Assembly (NCBI RefSeq): GCF_047675955.1
Contig: NC_132915.1
Span: forward strand, 11,527,766 to 11,591,765
From: Chlorocebus sabaeus
Lineage: Eukaryota > Chordata > Mammalia > Primates > Cercopithecidae
Direction: 5' to 3'
Length of the DNA stretch: 64,000 nt
Shown piece after piece: positions 1 to 10,336 of this stretch. The notes beneath the pieces were generated by a model. That model did no database searches and was not told the origin of the DNA. It saw only the letters and a list, made by a program, of their open reading frames with translations. The position numbers and the translations under genes were made by a program. Numbering within the stretch: position 1 is the stretch's first letter; each line of letters begins with the position of its first letter.

Positions 1-485
1 ACCAGAAGAAAACATAGGGAAAATGCTTCATGACATTGGTCTGGGAGATGTTATGAATAAGACCTCAAAAGCATAGGATAAAAAGCAAAAATAAGCAAAC
101 AGAATTATATCAAACTAAAAAGCTTCTGCACAGCAAAGGAAACAATCAACAGAGTGAAAAGACAACCCACAGAATGAGAGAAAAGATGTGCACACTACTC
201 ATCTGACAGGAAATTAATATGCAGAATATACAAGGAACTGAAATATCGCAACAGCAAAATAACAAATAATCTGATTTTAAAATGGGCAAATAATGGAAAT
301 AGACACTTCTCAGAAGAACATATATAAATGGCCAAATCCAACAAATATATGAAAAATGCTCAATATCACCAATCATCAAGGAAATGCAAATCAAAACCAC
401 AGTGAGGTATTATCTCACCCCAATTAGGATGACAATTTCAAAAAGACAAAAAACAACAAATGCTGGTGAGGATGCAGATGGGGAA

Positions 486-636
486 TTTTTCTTTCTTTCC
501 TTTTTTTTTTTTTTTTTTCAGAGATGGAGTCTCACTGTGTTGCCCAGGATGGTCTCGAATTCCTGGGCTCAAGTGATCCTCCTGCCTCAACCTCCTGAAG
601 TGCTGGGATTATAGGGATGAGTCACCGCACCTGGCC
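486..636 (-). mobile_element. Alu left-arm fragment (antisense)
   Basis: A poly-T run near 496-518 is followed by antisense Alu sequence ending in the typical 'cacctggcc'. Only about one monomer is present, so it is either a FLAM-like unit or a truncated Alu. It sits inside the L1. Confidence 0.85.
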
Positions 637-730
637 AAGAAAAGGGCACTTGTATACACTGTTGGTGAAAATGCAACCTGTACAGCCACTATAGAGAACA
701 GTATGAAGCTCCCTTTAAAAATGACAAATA

Positions 731-1021
731 GGACTGGGAATGGTCACTCACGCCTGTAATCCCAGCACTTTGGGAGGCTGAGGTGGGTGGATCACCTGAG
801 GTCAGGAGTTCAAGACCAGCCTGGCCAACATGGTGAAGCCCCGTTTCTACTAAAAATACAAAAATTAGCTGGGCATGGTGGTGTGTGCCTGTAATCCCAG
901 CTACTTGAGAGGCTGAGACAGGAGAATTGCTTGAACCCAGGAGGTAGAGGTTGCAGGGAGCTGAGATGGCGCCATTGCACTCCAGCCTGGGTGACAAGAG
1001 GGAAATTCTGTCTCAAAAAAA
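731..1021 (+). mobile_element. Alu, near full length
   Basis: It runs from the start of the Alu left arm through both box-like regions to a short A tail at 1014-1021. It is inserted in the L1. Any open frames across it on the minus strand are Alu shadows. Confidence 0.95.
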
Positions 1022-1382
1022 GATAAATAGAACTACTGTATGATCCAGCAATCCTACTACTGGGAAGTTATCCAAGGAAAAGAAAATCTTCACATAGAAG
1101 AGACATTGGCCTCCACCTATTTATTGCAGCACTATTCACAATAGCCAAGATATGGAATCAACCTAGGTGTCCAGTAAAATAAACATATAAAGAAAATGTG
1201 GTTTATATACCTCATGAAATATTAGGTTCTGGAGGACATACAGGTTAACCCAATATGCAAATCTCTGCCCTTGTGGAATTTATATTTTAGTGGAAAATAA
1301 AATAAAAGACAGGAAATAAATAACAATAATAAATAGCTAAATGATGTGTCAGGTAACAAGGTATATATAGCTCTATAGAACT

Positions 1383-2100
1383 GTCAACTTGAAATAACCA
1401 AAAGAATCAGAGTTCAATTCGAATGAGTTTATTCCAGCAAAAATACTGGGAATAGCCATCCTGGAAATACAGACTGCAGAAAAATGAAGTCAGTGCTCCA
1501 AAATTAAAAGAAATTTAACAGGATCAAACCTGTTCCTATAAACTTTATAAAATTAATCAGTGAAAAAGGGAGAGGGAGAAGATGAAAACAAACCAAGTTT
1601 GCAGCACATTCAGCATTAATTATTAGGTCAGCTTGTTCTCTGACCTGTTTCCTCATAGTTGTTTACTGCCCACTGCACCGGAATCACACAAACTCTGTCA
1701 CAAGATTATACTTCCCTTAACTGTTCTAGAGATAGCAACTTAAGCATTGTGAAATATTGTTTTCCATTTGAGATATTCTTTCAGATCCTGCATACTGAAA
1801 CTACTGATGCCAGCTGGTCTGTAGGATTCTATGAGAAGCTGACTCACCAACGAATGAAGTTTCCACATCCTGATGATTTCATCCCCTAACCACAGTGAAT
1901 CAACAGCCGCAATTTTCCAGCCCCTTACCCTCCACAATCTCCTTAAAAATCCCAGTCCAGAACTCCCCAGAGGCTATGGATTTGAGGATTCCTCTTGCCT
2001 TTCTACTTGGCTGCCCTGCAATCATTAAACTCTTTCTCTGCTGCAAACCATGCTGTCTCAGTATATTGGTCTATCACTATGCAGCAGGCATATGAACTTG
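1383..2100 (+). mobile_element. Probable solitary ERV1-type LTR
   Basis: The stretch has an LTR layout: a TG start near 1383, then a C/T-rich block with an ATTAAA-type poly(A) signal near 2025 and a short downstream segment. It resembles MER4-group LTRs in its 3' half. The exact ends and target duplications are not clear to me, so the family call is tentative. No paired LTR or internal sequence was seen beside it. Confidence 0.4.
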
Positions 2101-2145
2101 ATGTTCCTGTAACAAGATTGTAATATTTTCTTTGTTGAAATTTAT

Positions 2146-2450
2146 TACTGGGCATGGTGGCTCACCCCTGTAATCCCAGCACTTTGGGAAGCAGTGGTGG
2201 GCGGATCACCTGAGGTCAAGGGTCTGAGACCAGCCTGGCTAACTTGATGATACCCCATCTCTACTAAAAATACAAAAAAATAAAATAAAATAACCAGGCA
2301 TAGTGGTGGGTGCCTCTAATCCCAGCTTCTTGGGAGGCTGAGGCAGGAGAATCACTTGAACCTGGGAAGCAGAGGCTGCAGTGGGTGAGATCATGCCATT
2401 GCACTCCAGCCTGGGCAGCAAGAGTGAAACTCTGTCTCAAAAAGAAAAAA
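2146..2450 (+). mobile_element. Alu with A-rich tail
   Basis: A sense Alu starts at about 2146. It has an expanded A-rich linker near 2272-2292 and an A-rich tail that merges into the purine-rich repeat downstream. Confidence 0.92.
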
Positions 2451-2461
2451 GAAAAGACAAG

Positions 2462-2532
2462 AGAAAGGTGGGGGGGGGTTGGAGAGAGAGAGAGAGAGAG
2501 AGAAAGAAAAGAAAAGAAAGAGAAAGAAAGAT
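2462..2532 (+). repeat. Purine-rich (GA)n/(GAAA)n simple repeat
   Basis: GGTGGGGGGG is followed by about nine GA units (2482-2502) and then GAAA-type units. It probably grew from the tail of the Alu just upstream. Confidence 0.9.
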
Positions 2533-2539
2533 TTTTTTT

Positions 2540-2836
2540 ATGTATTTTTTTTTAAAACAGGATCTCACTCTGTCACCCAGTCTGGAGTTCAGTGGCATAA
2601 TCAGGTTCACTGCAGCCTTGACCTCCCAGGCTCAAGTGATCCTCCTACCTCAGCTACCCAAAGTGGGACTACAGGTGTATGACACCACACCTGGCTAATT
2701 TTTGTATTTTTTGCTGTTACGGGGTTTCATCATGTTGCCCAGGCTGGTCTAGAACTCCTGGACTCAAGTGACCTGACTGCCTCAGCCTCCCAAAGTGCTG
2801 GGATTACAGATGTGAGCCAGGACTGTGCCCAGCCAG
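2540..2836 (-). mobile_element. Alu (antisense)
   Basis: A poly-T start and both antisense monomers are visible, ending near 'tgtgcccagcc'. It is divergent from the young Alu consensus and therefore likely an older J-type. Confidence 0.9.
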
Positions 2837-2861
2837 GATTATAAACTGCTGGGATTATAAG

Positions 2862-2911
2862 CTTTTTCCCTCCCCTCCCCTCCCTTCCCCTTTCCTTCCC
2901 TTCCTTCTCTT
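2862..2911. repeat. Polypyrimidine CCCTT-type simple repeat
   Basis: A 50-bp run is almost entirely C and T with CCCCTCCCTT-type units. It abuts the start of the next antisense Alu and probably derives from its reversed tail. Confidence 0.85.
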
Positions 2912-3102
2912 CCAAACAGAGTGTCACTCTGTTGCCCAGATCTGAGTGCAGTGGCATGATCATAGCCCATTTCAGCCTTGAACTCCTGAGGTGGGAGAGC
3001 TCAAGCAATCCTCCCAGTTAAGCCTCCTGAGTAGCTGGTACCACAGGCACATGCCACATCTGGTTAATTTTAGAATTTTTTTTGTAGAGACAGGAATCTT
3101 AC
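2912..3102 (-). mobile_element. Antisense Alu, first part, split by the provirus
   Basis: This divergent Alu (probably AluJ) stops inside the second-monomer sequence at 3102. It resumes at 10783, directly after the 3' LTR. Joining the two pieces across one copy of the 4-bp duplication gives the ordinary Alu order. This shows the provirus inserted into an existing Alu. Confidence 0.93.
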
Positions 3103-3577
3103 TGTTAGATGTGAGTCCTAAATTTCTTTTCAAAGAATCAATATGTCAGTATGTTCAATTCTTTGCCTTCTACTTTTAAACTTAACTTCCTCATAAAGCA
3201 AACTTTCTCGATTACCTGCTCCACCCTGGCTCATTCCAATTACTGACTCCACCCTAACTCATTCTGATTACCTGCTCTGTCATAACCATTTTTCCCACCA
3301 AACCAATCACCCCATCACTCTCTTTAAATTACCCAATCGGAATTAGTTTAGCCTGTGCGGTCTAACCCTAGCCAATTGAGGAAGGACATAGCAGCAGGGG
3401 CCACCTGCATCAGGGAAAAGAATTCCTTCCCCTCCTTTGTCCAAGTGTGCACTCACCATTGCTCCATCTGTGAGGGTGCACCCTTCTGTAGAAGTACCTT
3501 GCCTTCCTGAGACTCAAAAAGAAAATTTTATATTCAAGTGCTATTTCTTTTGTGGCACCAAAACTTTACATATAACG
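3103..3577 (+). repeat. 5' LTR of the provirus
   Basis: It is 475 bp, from TGTTAG to TATAACG, where the 3' LTR ends TATAACA. It is about 29 bp longer than the 3' LTR. The extra length is an additional copy of a ctcattc/gattac(t)-type unit near 3205-3265. The boundaries come from direct comparison of the two LTRs and the position of the primer site. Confidence 0.95.
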
Positions 3578-3580
3578 ATT

Positions 3581-3598
3581 TGGGGGCTCACCTGTGGT
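3581..3598 (+). promoter_or_regulatory. Proline-type tRNA primer-binding site
   Basis: Three bases after the LTR, TGGGGGCTC matches the first nine bases of the site complementary to the tRNA-Pro 3' end. The following bases have diverged. Placement right after the LTR supports the reading. Confidence 0.7.
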
Positions 3599-3933
3599 TA
3601 CGTTCCCCTCCAGGGATGGTCTCTGGTTCTCTCTCATGAGGAGGAGCACCCCACCCACTTGAGATGACTTCAGGGGTGAGAAATCAAGACCCACCCAGTG
3701 CAAGGAATAACCCGAGCTCTCAGCAATGCGGGGAACAAAAAAAAAAGCCAGCCACCAAGCTTAAAGGATCCTCACATACTGCAGCAATAACTCTGTGCAC
3801 AGACCAAGGAAGGAGAAGCCACAGGAGCCGGTAAAGTATTTCCTTGGTGGTCGGGACTAAGGCAAGAAAGCCGCGGGGGGTGGGGAGGGGCCGTGAAGTA
3901 CTCCTTCCTCAGGGTAGCGTAGAGGTTAAAAAG

Positions 3934-4105
3934 AGGCAAGACATCCCCGCTGCAGGGGATTGAACCTCACACGAACCTCCAGTAGTACAAAAGGCAAGAA
4001 ATTTCCAGTGGGGAAATTGAGCCGCATCCCAAAAGGCAAGAAATTGCCAGTGGGGGAAATTGAGCTTCACCCCACAAGGTGAAAAATTTCCAGCAAGGGA
4101 AATTG
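3934..4105 (+). repeat. Repeated hairpin units in the provirus leader
   Basis: Four units of roughly 42-57 bp each begin with a (g)gcaaga or aggtgaaa-type segment. Each contains a short inverted repeat: atcccc/ggggat (3951-3968 area), aatttcc/ggaaatt (4000-4018), aattgcc/ggaaatt (4042-4061) and aatttcc/ggaaatt (4085-4104). They lie between the primer site and the gag start. That is where packaging signals occur in retroviruses, but that function is inferred only from position. Confidence 0.75.
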
Positions 4106-4135
4106 AAACTTAAACTTTACCCCAAAACCATCAAG

Positions 4136-4920
4136 ATGAGAAATACCCCAAGCAAGACAGGGAGCAAAGTGGATAAAGATGGTAACAAAGCCCCCCAGAT
4201 AGCCCCCTAGGTCTCATGCTAAAACACTGGAAGGATAATGAAAGGACTGAATATAGAAAAAAGCAACAGATGATAAAATATTGCTATTTTATTTGGACTC
4301 ATGGACCCATCTTCAAACCCTCAATCTTCTGGCCAAAGTTTGGGTCGAATGAGGATGTAATGTGTCAGCTTCTAATCCGATACGTTAATGATAAAAGTCC
4401 AGTGTCTCAAGAAGAACTAGGCTATGCCCTTTGTTGGAGGCAAGGACCAGCCCTCCTTTTTCCCTTAAATAGGGAAGAACCCAATCTAGCACCTCAAAAT
4501 GAAAAGTCAGAGGAACCAGCTGTCATGCCTAAAGACTCCAGTGCATGGGATCCCCTAGACTCAGTGTGCCCCAGTCAGTGTCCCCAGTCTTTCCCCTCAG
4601 ACAGCGCTGCCACCTCAGATCCCATTCCAATTCCCCCTCTACTCACGTTATCCTTCCTCCTTATAACCCTGACTCTTGGGAATTACCATCCCACCAGCCT
4701 CTTCCCTCCCAATGTAAAGACCCCTCTCTAAAAGGACCCCAGCCTCCATCTGGAGGACCAAGTTCCTCATCTACCAGACCCTCTAAAGAGTATGGAGGAG
4801 CAAGGTTAAGGAATCCCAGAACTAAGAGGGAGGAAGGACAAGATAGGTGCTATAGATGTGGAAGAACAGGCCACTTCAAATGAGGATGTCCTAAACTAAG
4901 AAAGGAAAAAGAAGCCCTTC
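4136..4920 (+). pseudogene. gag remnant of the provirus
   Basis: A start codon at 4136 opens a matrix-like N-terminus that meets TAG at 4208. The frame then shifts, giving open stretches at 4216-4731 and 4545-4883. A retroviral zinc knuckle of CX2CX4HX4C type lies near 4849-4890 and is cut by TGA at 4881-4883, inside the knuckle. About 0.75 kb separates the start from the knuckle, roughly half of a complete gammaretroviral gag. Most of capsid therefore appears deleted. Confidence 0.85.
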
Positions 4921-4979
4921 CACTCATGACTTTCAAGGAAGAATAGGATGTTCAGAGGCTCTCTCTTTTATCTTGAGTC

Positions 4980-5205
4980 CCACCAGGAGCCCTTGATAAA
5001 TTTGGAGGTTGGATCTAAATATGAGCTTATCACCTTTTTAGTCAACTCAGGGACTGCCTGCTCCTCTGTTTGTTTCCCTCCCATCTAATGTTGTCTCCTC
5101 CTCAGAGGAACTTTTAGTCTCTGGGGTAAAAGGGGAAGGATTTAGAGCAAAAATTTTAGAAAGCACAGAAGTTAGATACCAGGATTATTAGCTTATATTC
5201 AGTTC
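4980..5205 (+). pseudogene. Retroviral protease remnant with altered active site
   Basis: The conserved D(T/S)G active-site loop can be read at 5041-5052 as V-N-S-G. The catalytic aspartate is replaced by asparagine (AAC at 5044-5046). Stops flank the segment. It lies between gag and reverse transcriptase as expected. Confidence 0.75.
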
Positions 5206-6946
5206 TTGTTAATCCCTGAAGCAGGAACTAATTTACTGGGGAGGGATTTAATGTTAAAGTTAGGCATAGATCTACAAGTCAGCCCAAGAGGATTCCTCAC
5301 CTCATTAAACCTACTCACCACTACAGATGAAAGATATGTTAATCCTAATATCTGGTCCGAAGAAGAAAACCGAGGGAAACTCCAAGTCCCTCTGATCCAC
5401 ATCAAGCTAAAAATCCTGGGAGAAGTAGTAAGAAGGAAGCAATACCCTATTCCCCTAGAAGGTAGGATAGGGTTAAAACCTATAATCAAAGGGCTTATTA
5501 AGGATGGGCTTCTCGAGCCCTGTATGTCCCCTTATAACACCCCAATACTGCCAGTCCATATAATCATCAATGGTTTACTGTAATAGATTTGAAGGATGCT
5601 TTTTGGGCATGTTCCCTCGCTGAAGATAGCCGAGATATATTTGCTTTTGAGTGGGAGGATCCCCACTCAGGGTGGAAACAACAATATCGATGGACAGTCT
5701 TACCCCAAGGGTTCACAGACTCCCCTAATCTTTTCGGCCACATTTTAGAACAAGTACTAGAAAAAGTTGTCATCCCAGAACAAATATGCCTTCCAGAACA
5801 AATATACCTTCTTCAGTACATGGATGACATTCTCATATCTGGTGAAGATATAGAGAAGGTAACTGACTTCTCTACACATATTCTTAACCATCTGCACTTT
5901 GAGAGGCTACAAGTCTCAAAAACAAAGCTTCAGTATGTAGAGCCCGAAGTTAAATATTTAGGCCACTTAATAAGTGCAGGCAAGTGAAGAATACGGCCTG
6001 AACGAATCGAGGGAATCGTGTCCTTACCCTTGACTAAACAAGAACTCAGGAACTTTTTAGAGTTAGTCGGATACTGTTGCTTATGGATTGACTCATATGC
6101 ACTGCACGGTAAACTGTCATACCAAAAACTTGCCCAGGAGAAGCCTGACCATCTCCCGTGGACTTCTGAGGAAGCTGATCAAGTCAAGAAGCTGAAGGAA
6201 AGGCTCATAACTGCCCCTGCTTTAGCCTTACCCTCCCTAGAAAAGCCATTCCACGTTTCTGTTAATGTAGACAGTGGGGTAGCTTTAGGAGGGCTGACTC
6301 AAGAACACGGAGGCCACTGGCAGCCCATAGCCTTCCTATCAAAGGTCTTAGGCCCAGTCACTTATGGATGGCCTCAATGCATCGTGGCTACGGCAATACT
6401 AGTCAAGGAAAGCAGAAAGTTAACCTTTGGAGGAAAATTGACAGTAAGCAAGCCTCACCAAGTTAGAACTATCTTAAACCAAAGAGCAGGGAGATGGCTT
6501 ACTGACTCGAGAATCTTTAAGTATGAGGCCATTCTGTTAGAAAAGGATGATTTAACATTGACCACTGATAATTCACTCAACCCAGCAAGTTTCCTGACAA
6601 GAAATCCAAATCTAAGGAAGGAACATACATGTTTAGATTTCATTGATTACCATACAAAGGTTTGACCAGACCCAGGAGACACCCCCTTCCAGACTGGATG
6701 GCACTCATTCATAGACAGTTCCTCCGGGTGACTGAGGGAAAAAGACACAATGGGTATTCAGTGATTGATGGAGAAACTCCCGTAGAAATAGAGTCAGGAA
6801 AATTGCCCAATACTTGGTCTGCTCAAACGTGTGAGCTGTTTGCACTCAGCCAAGCCTTAAAGTACTTACAGAACCATGAAGGAACCAGCTATACCAATTC
6901 TGAGTTAATTTGGACTAAACAAGGTCTTATTAATAGCAAAGGATAA
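5206..6946 (+). pseudogene. pol remnant: reverse transcriptase and RNase H
   Basis: Open stretches at 5206-5583, 5589-5987, 6018-6665 and 6662-6946 carry, in order, the RT fingers, the LPQG motif (near 5700-5711), the YMDD catalytic motif (5818-5829) and an RNase H region. The first two stretches are in different frames. The second and third share a frame and are separated by TGA at 5985-5987. The fourth is frameshifted again. In RNase H, the conserved Asp of the YTDS-type motif reads Asn (near 6891-6902). YMDD is intact, but the gene cannot make a complete enzyme. Confidence 0.9.
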
Positions 6947-8035
6947 TTGAAGTCCCAAACTTACAAGGTTTTCAACAAAAGTAAAGTTTGCTAAAAGTTA
7001 ACAGTGTAACATGTATTATCCTCACTTCTAATCTTGTGGCCTTAGGCAGTCTAGTCCATAGACATGAAGGAAGTTTGCTTTGGAAAAGAATGGTTATCAC
7101 CTTTGGGGAAAAAAAAGGAGGGAGGATGGGAGGAGAATTTATGTAAAAAGAATGTTGTATGGTAAATTCTTGTACTAAAATAAATTAACTGGTTGTTTAA
7201 AGAAAGGGACATTTGCAACAAGTCAGAAAGTTGAGGCATGTCAACGAATTGTCTGTGAAAGTCGTGAAAAAAAAATGTGTGTTATAAAAGGGAATTTATG
7301 CAAGAAATGTTGTATAATGTAACAGTAATTAGGCCTCCTGAATGTAAAACTACTGAAGAAACAGTTTATGTGCAAGGTGTATAAGGAAAGTAAAATATAC
7401 TTTTAGTAAAAGGATTATAAGGAGGCATAAGAATGTGGATTTTTACCTACATTAAAAGGTTAAAAAAAAAAAAAAACTTTGTTTTGAAGGTTTAAGCAAG
7501 TTTTAAAATATTAATTATAAAGGAAATTCTGTGTGTAAACATATTGGCTAAAGTTAAAAGGGTATCATCCAGTTTTTCTGTGAACTGGACATTAAAATAA
7601 AAGTACAATGGATTTTTCTTAAATCCATTTTAAGAAATGGATTTCTTAAAATGCTGTTTAACAAAAATTATAAAAGGTTAAAAAGAGTCTATAAAAATCT
7701 TACCTTATGGTTAGATGTTAAAATTAGATAAATATGTCTACATGATTTTATTAAAATTGATTGTAACATTAATAACACTAATGCAAAGGCGACATTTAGC
7801 TTATCAGGTATAAAAATCATACAGGAAGCGCTGTCAAATATAAAATGGTGTTTGACTTTCTTTGGTCTAAAAACTAATACAAATAGGTGCTAAAGGAAAT
7901 TTCTCAGTAAGAAGGCACCAAGGAGTATAAAGTCCACTGCTGATATCTCCACATTTAAAACAAAAGATGAATTTCTTAGAAATCATTTACTTGGTTTATC
8001 TTCCACTTTCCTTTCCCTCAAAACTAAAGTCTTTT
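6947..8035 (+). other. A-rich non-coding part of the provirus
   Basis: About 1.1 kb is very A/T-rich with runs such as A14 near 7460-7473 and many AAAGG or GTTAAAA repeats. I cannot find an integrase zinc finger or the DD35E core here. The segment occupies the place of integrase and so represents either replacement or non-coding filler typical of some ERV families. Confidence 0.6.
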
Positions 8036-8222
8036 AGCACAGGTACCACTCCTAGAATCTCCGGTAAACCAGCACCAGCCTGAGGACCACATTCTCATCA
8101 AAGGGTGGAAAGAAGGCAAACTCGAGCCACCTGGGAAGGACCCTACCTTGTGCTGCTAACCACTGAGACTGCTGTTCGTACAGCAGAAAGAGGATGGACA
8201 CATCACACCTGAGTCAAGAGAG
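8036..8222 (+). pseudogene. Integrase C-terminal remnant
   Basis: A short region reads like the C-terminal end of a gammaretroviral integrase, with the D-H-I-L-I-K-G-W type segment near 8091-8110 and a decayed GPY-type motif after it. The first two integrase domains are missing. An Alu is inserted directly after it. Confidence 0.55.
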
Positions 8223-8525
8223 CGCTGGCGGGGCTCATGCCTGTAATCCCAGCACTTTGGGAGGCCAAGGTGGGCAGATCACGAGGTCAGGAGATCAAGA
8301 CCATCCTGGCTAACACGGTGAAACCCCATCTCTACTAAAAATACAAAAAAAAAAAAAATTAGCCAGGCGAGGTGGTGGGTGCCTGTAGTCCTGGCTACTT
8401 GGGAGGCTGAGGTAGGAGAATGGTGTGAACCCTGGAGATGGAGCTTGCAGTGAGCCAAGTTCCTGCCACTGCACTCTAGCCTGGGCAACAGAGCAAGACT
8501 CTGTCTCAAAAAAAAGAAAAAAAAA
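8223..8525 (+). mobile_element. Alu inside the provirus
   Basis: A complete sense Alu has an A-rich linker at 8346-8358 and a tail at 8508-8525. Short flanking copies of agcgc (8220-8224 area and 8526-8530) look like the remains of a target duplication. It must have inserted after the provirus, between pol and env. Confidence 0.93.
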
Positions 8526-8599
8526 AGCGCCAACCTCCCCGCCAGAGTCGTGGGCCATGGTCCCAGGGGAAAACCCTACCAAACTAAAGCTAAGAACAA

Positions 8600-10290
8600 T
8601 TTAACTCCCTTTCATCTATTCAAATACTCTTGCTTCTTTCCTCGCTCTATTGCTGACCATCTAGTTATAACATAAGCAAGTCAATTTTGCCTCAAACTAT
8701 TGCATTTGATACTTGCTTTGTTATACCCTATGGGGACTTGCCAAGTCAAAGACAGCTCTCTACTTCAGAAAAGTACCTTTGTCTCTCCTGACTCTCCCCA
8801 GACTGGGCCTTAGTAAATTGGGACCATTTAATCTGGGGAGATTTCAATAAAGACCCCAGTGCCAACCAGGAGTCTTGCCCCCCGATGTAGAGCTTTCATG
8901 CCATAGTTGGTCCAATGTTCTGTGGACCACTAAAGAGCAAGGATGGACTGCCCCAACCAGTTTTTGTAATTTCCTAAAACCATGCATTCATTTTACTAGA
9001 GGATCATAAAAGTTAAACCCTTAAAACAAACTTTGGCAATTAAGACAGGATACCAAGATGCAAATGCCTGGTTGGACTGGATCAAATATTCCGTCCACAC
9101 ATTAAACAAAAGTAATTGTTATGCTTGTGCACACGGCAGGCCAGAGGCCCAGACTGTCCCCTTTCCACTAGGGTGATCCTCCAGTCGACCATGCATAGGC
9201 TGCATGGTAGCTCTTTTCCAGAATTCTACAGCCTGGAGTAATGAGTTGTGCCAAGCTCTCTCTCTGCTATACCCCAAAGTCTGGCACCCTGCGGGTCAGC
9301 CCCAAAGAGCCATCCAGCTTCCATCTCCCAACACTAAGTTCACTTCATGTCTCTCACGACAGGGAGGAAACTTAGCATTCCTTGGAGACCTGAAGGGATG
9401 CAGTGAGCTTAAGAATTTTCAAGAGCTTATCAATCAGTCAGCCCTTATTCATCCCCGAGCAGATGTGTGGTGGTATTGTGATGGACCTTTACTGGACACT
9501 CTGCCAATAACTGAAGTGGCACTTGTGCTTTAGTTCAATTGGCTATCCCTTTTGCCAAAGCATTTCATCAACCAGAGGAAGGAAAAATAAGACATCATAA
9601 AGCGAGGGAAGCCCCTTATGGATCTTTCAACTCTCATGTTTATTTAGACACAATTAGAGTCCCATGGGGAATACCAGATCAATTTAAAGCCTGAAATCAA
9701 ATAGCTGCAGGATTTGAGTCAATATTTTGGTAGGTGACAATAAAAATGTAGATTGGATAAACTACATCTACTACAACCAACAGCGATTTATTAACTACAC
9801 TGGAGATGTTGTTAAAGGAATAGCTGAACAATGAGAGGATACTAGCCAGATGGCTTGGGAAAATAGGCTAGCCTTAGACATGATATTAACAGAAAGAGGA
9901 GGAGTTTGCATCATGATTAAAACTCAATGTTGCACCTTCATCCCAAACAACACTGCCCCTAATGGAAGTATAACAAAGGCATTGTAAGGTCTGATTGCTC
10001 TATCCAATGAGTTAGCCAGCAACTCAGGGGTAAATGACCCCTTTACAGGACGGCTAGAAAAGTGGTTTGGTAAATGGAAAGCAATAATAGTCTCAATTCG
10101 TACTTCCCTTGCAGCCGTAATAGGTGTACTTACTCTTGTTGGGTGCTGTGTCATACCACGCATTGGTGGGTCGATGCAGAGGCTCATAAAAATGGCACTT
10201 ACTAAAACCTCGCTTAACTGTCCTCCACCTTATCCAGAGAAGATTCTTCTTTTGGAAAATCAAGCAAAACAACTAAGCCAAGGCATGTGA
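8600..10290 (+). pseudogene. env remnant of the provirus
   Basis: Surface-subunit sequence is recognisable in fragments, the longest open stretch being 9204-9533. The transmembrane subunit is readable from about 9800. It includes the CX6CC cysteine motif (Cys codons at 9907, 9928 and 9931) next to the usual gammaretroviral conserved segment, followed by a hydrophobic membrane anchor near 10110-10150. Stops occur at 9832-9834 and after the cysteine motif (TAA at 9985-9987), and there are others upstream. No complete envelope can be made. Confidence 0.8.
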
Positions 10291-10336
10291 AAAAAAGTTT
10301 GAAAAGAAAGCTACAAGGAAGTACAAGGGGAGAGGT

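Larger units (their letters stand above)
1..1195 (+). mobile_element. L1 3' portion, degraded, split by two Alus
   Basis: The pieces 1-485, 637-730 and 1022-1195 read as the end of L1 ORF2 in sense orientation. They resemble the usual stretch with an A-rich 'aaagcttctgcacagcaaagg' type sequence and the 'cactattcacaatagccaagatatgg' type sequence near the 3' end. Stops and indels break the frame throughout, so this is a dead fragment. The left end lies outside the window. The two Alus inserted after the L1. Confidence 0.85.

Noticed and set aside
689..1016. Alu-derived antisense open frames here and at about 20 other Alus
   Set aside because: They are the usual translations of antisense Alu sequence and occur wherever an Alu does. 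There is no evidence of expression in this window.
5206..6946. Provirus pol as a functional reverse transcriptase
   Set aside because: Two frameshifts, an in-frame TGA and altered protease and RNase H acids rule it out, despite an intact YMDD.
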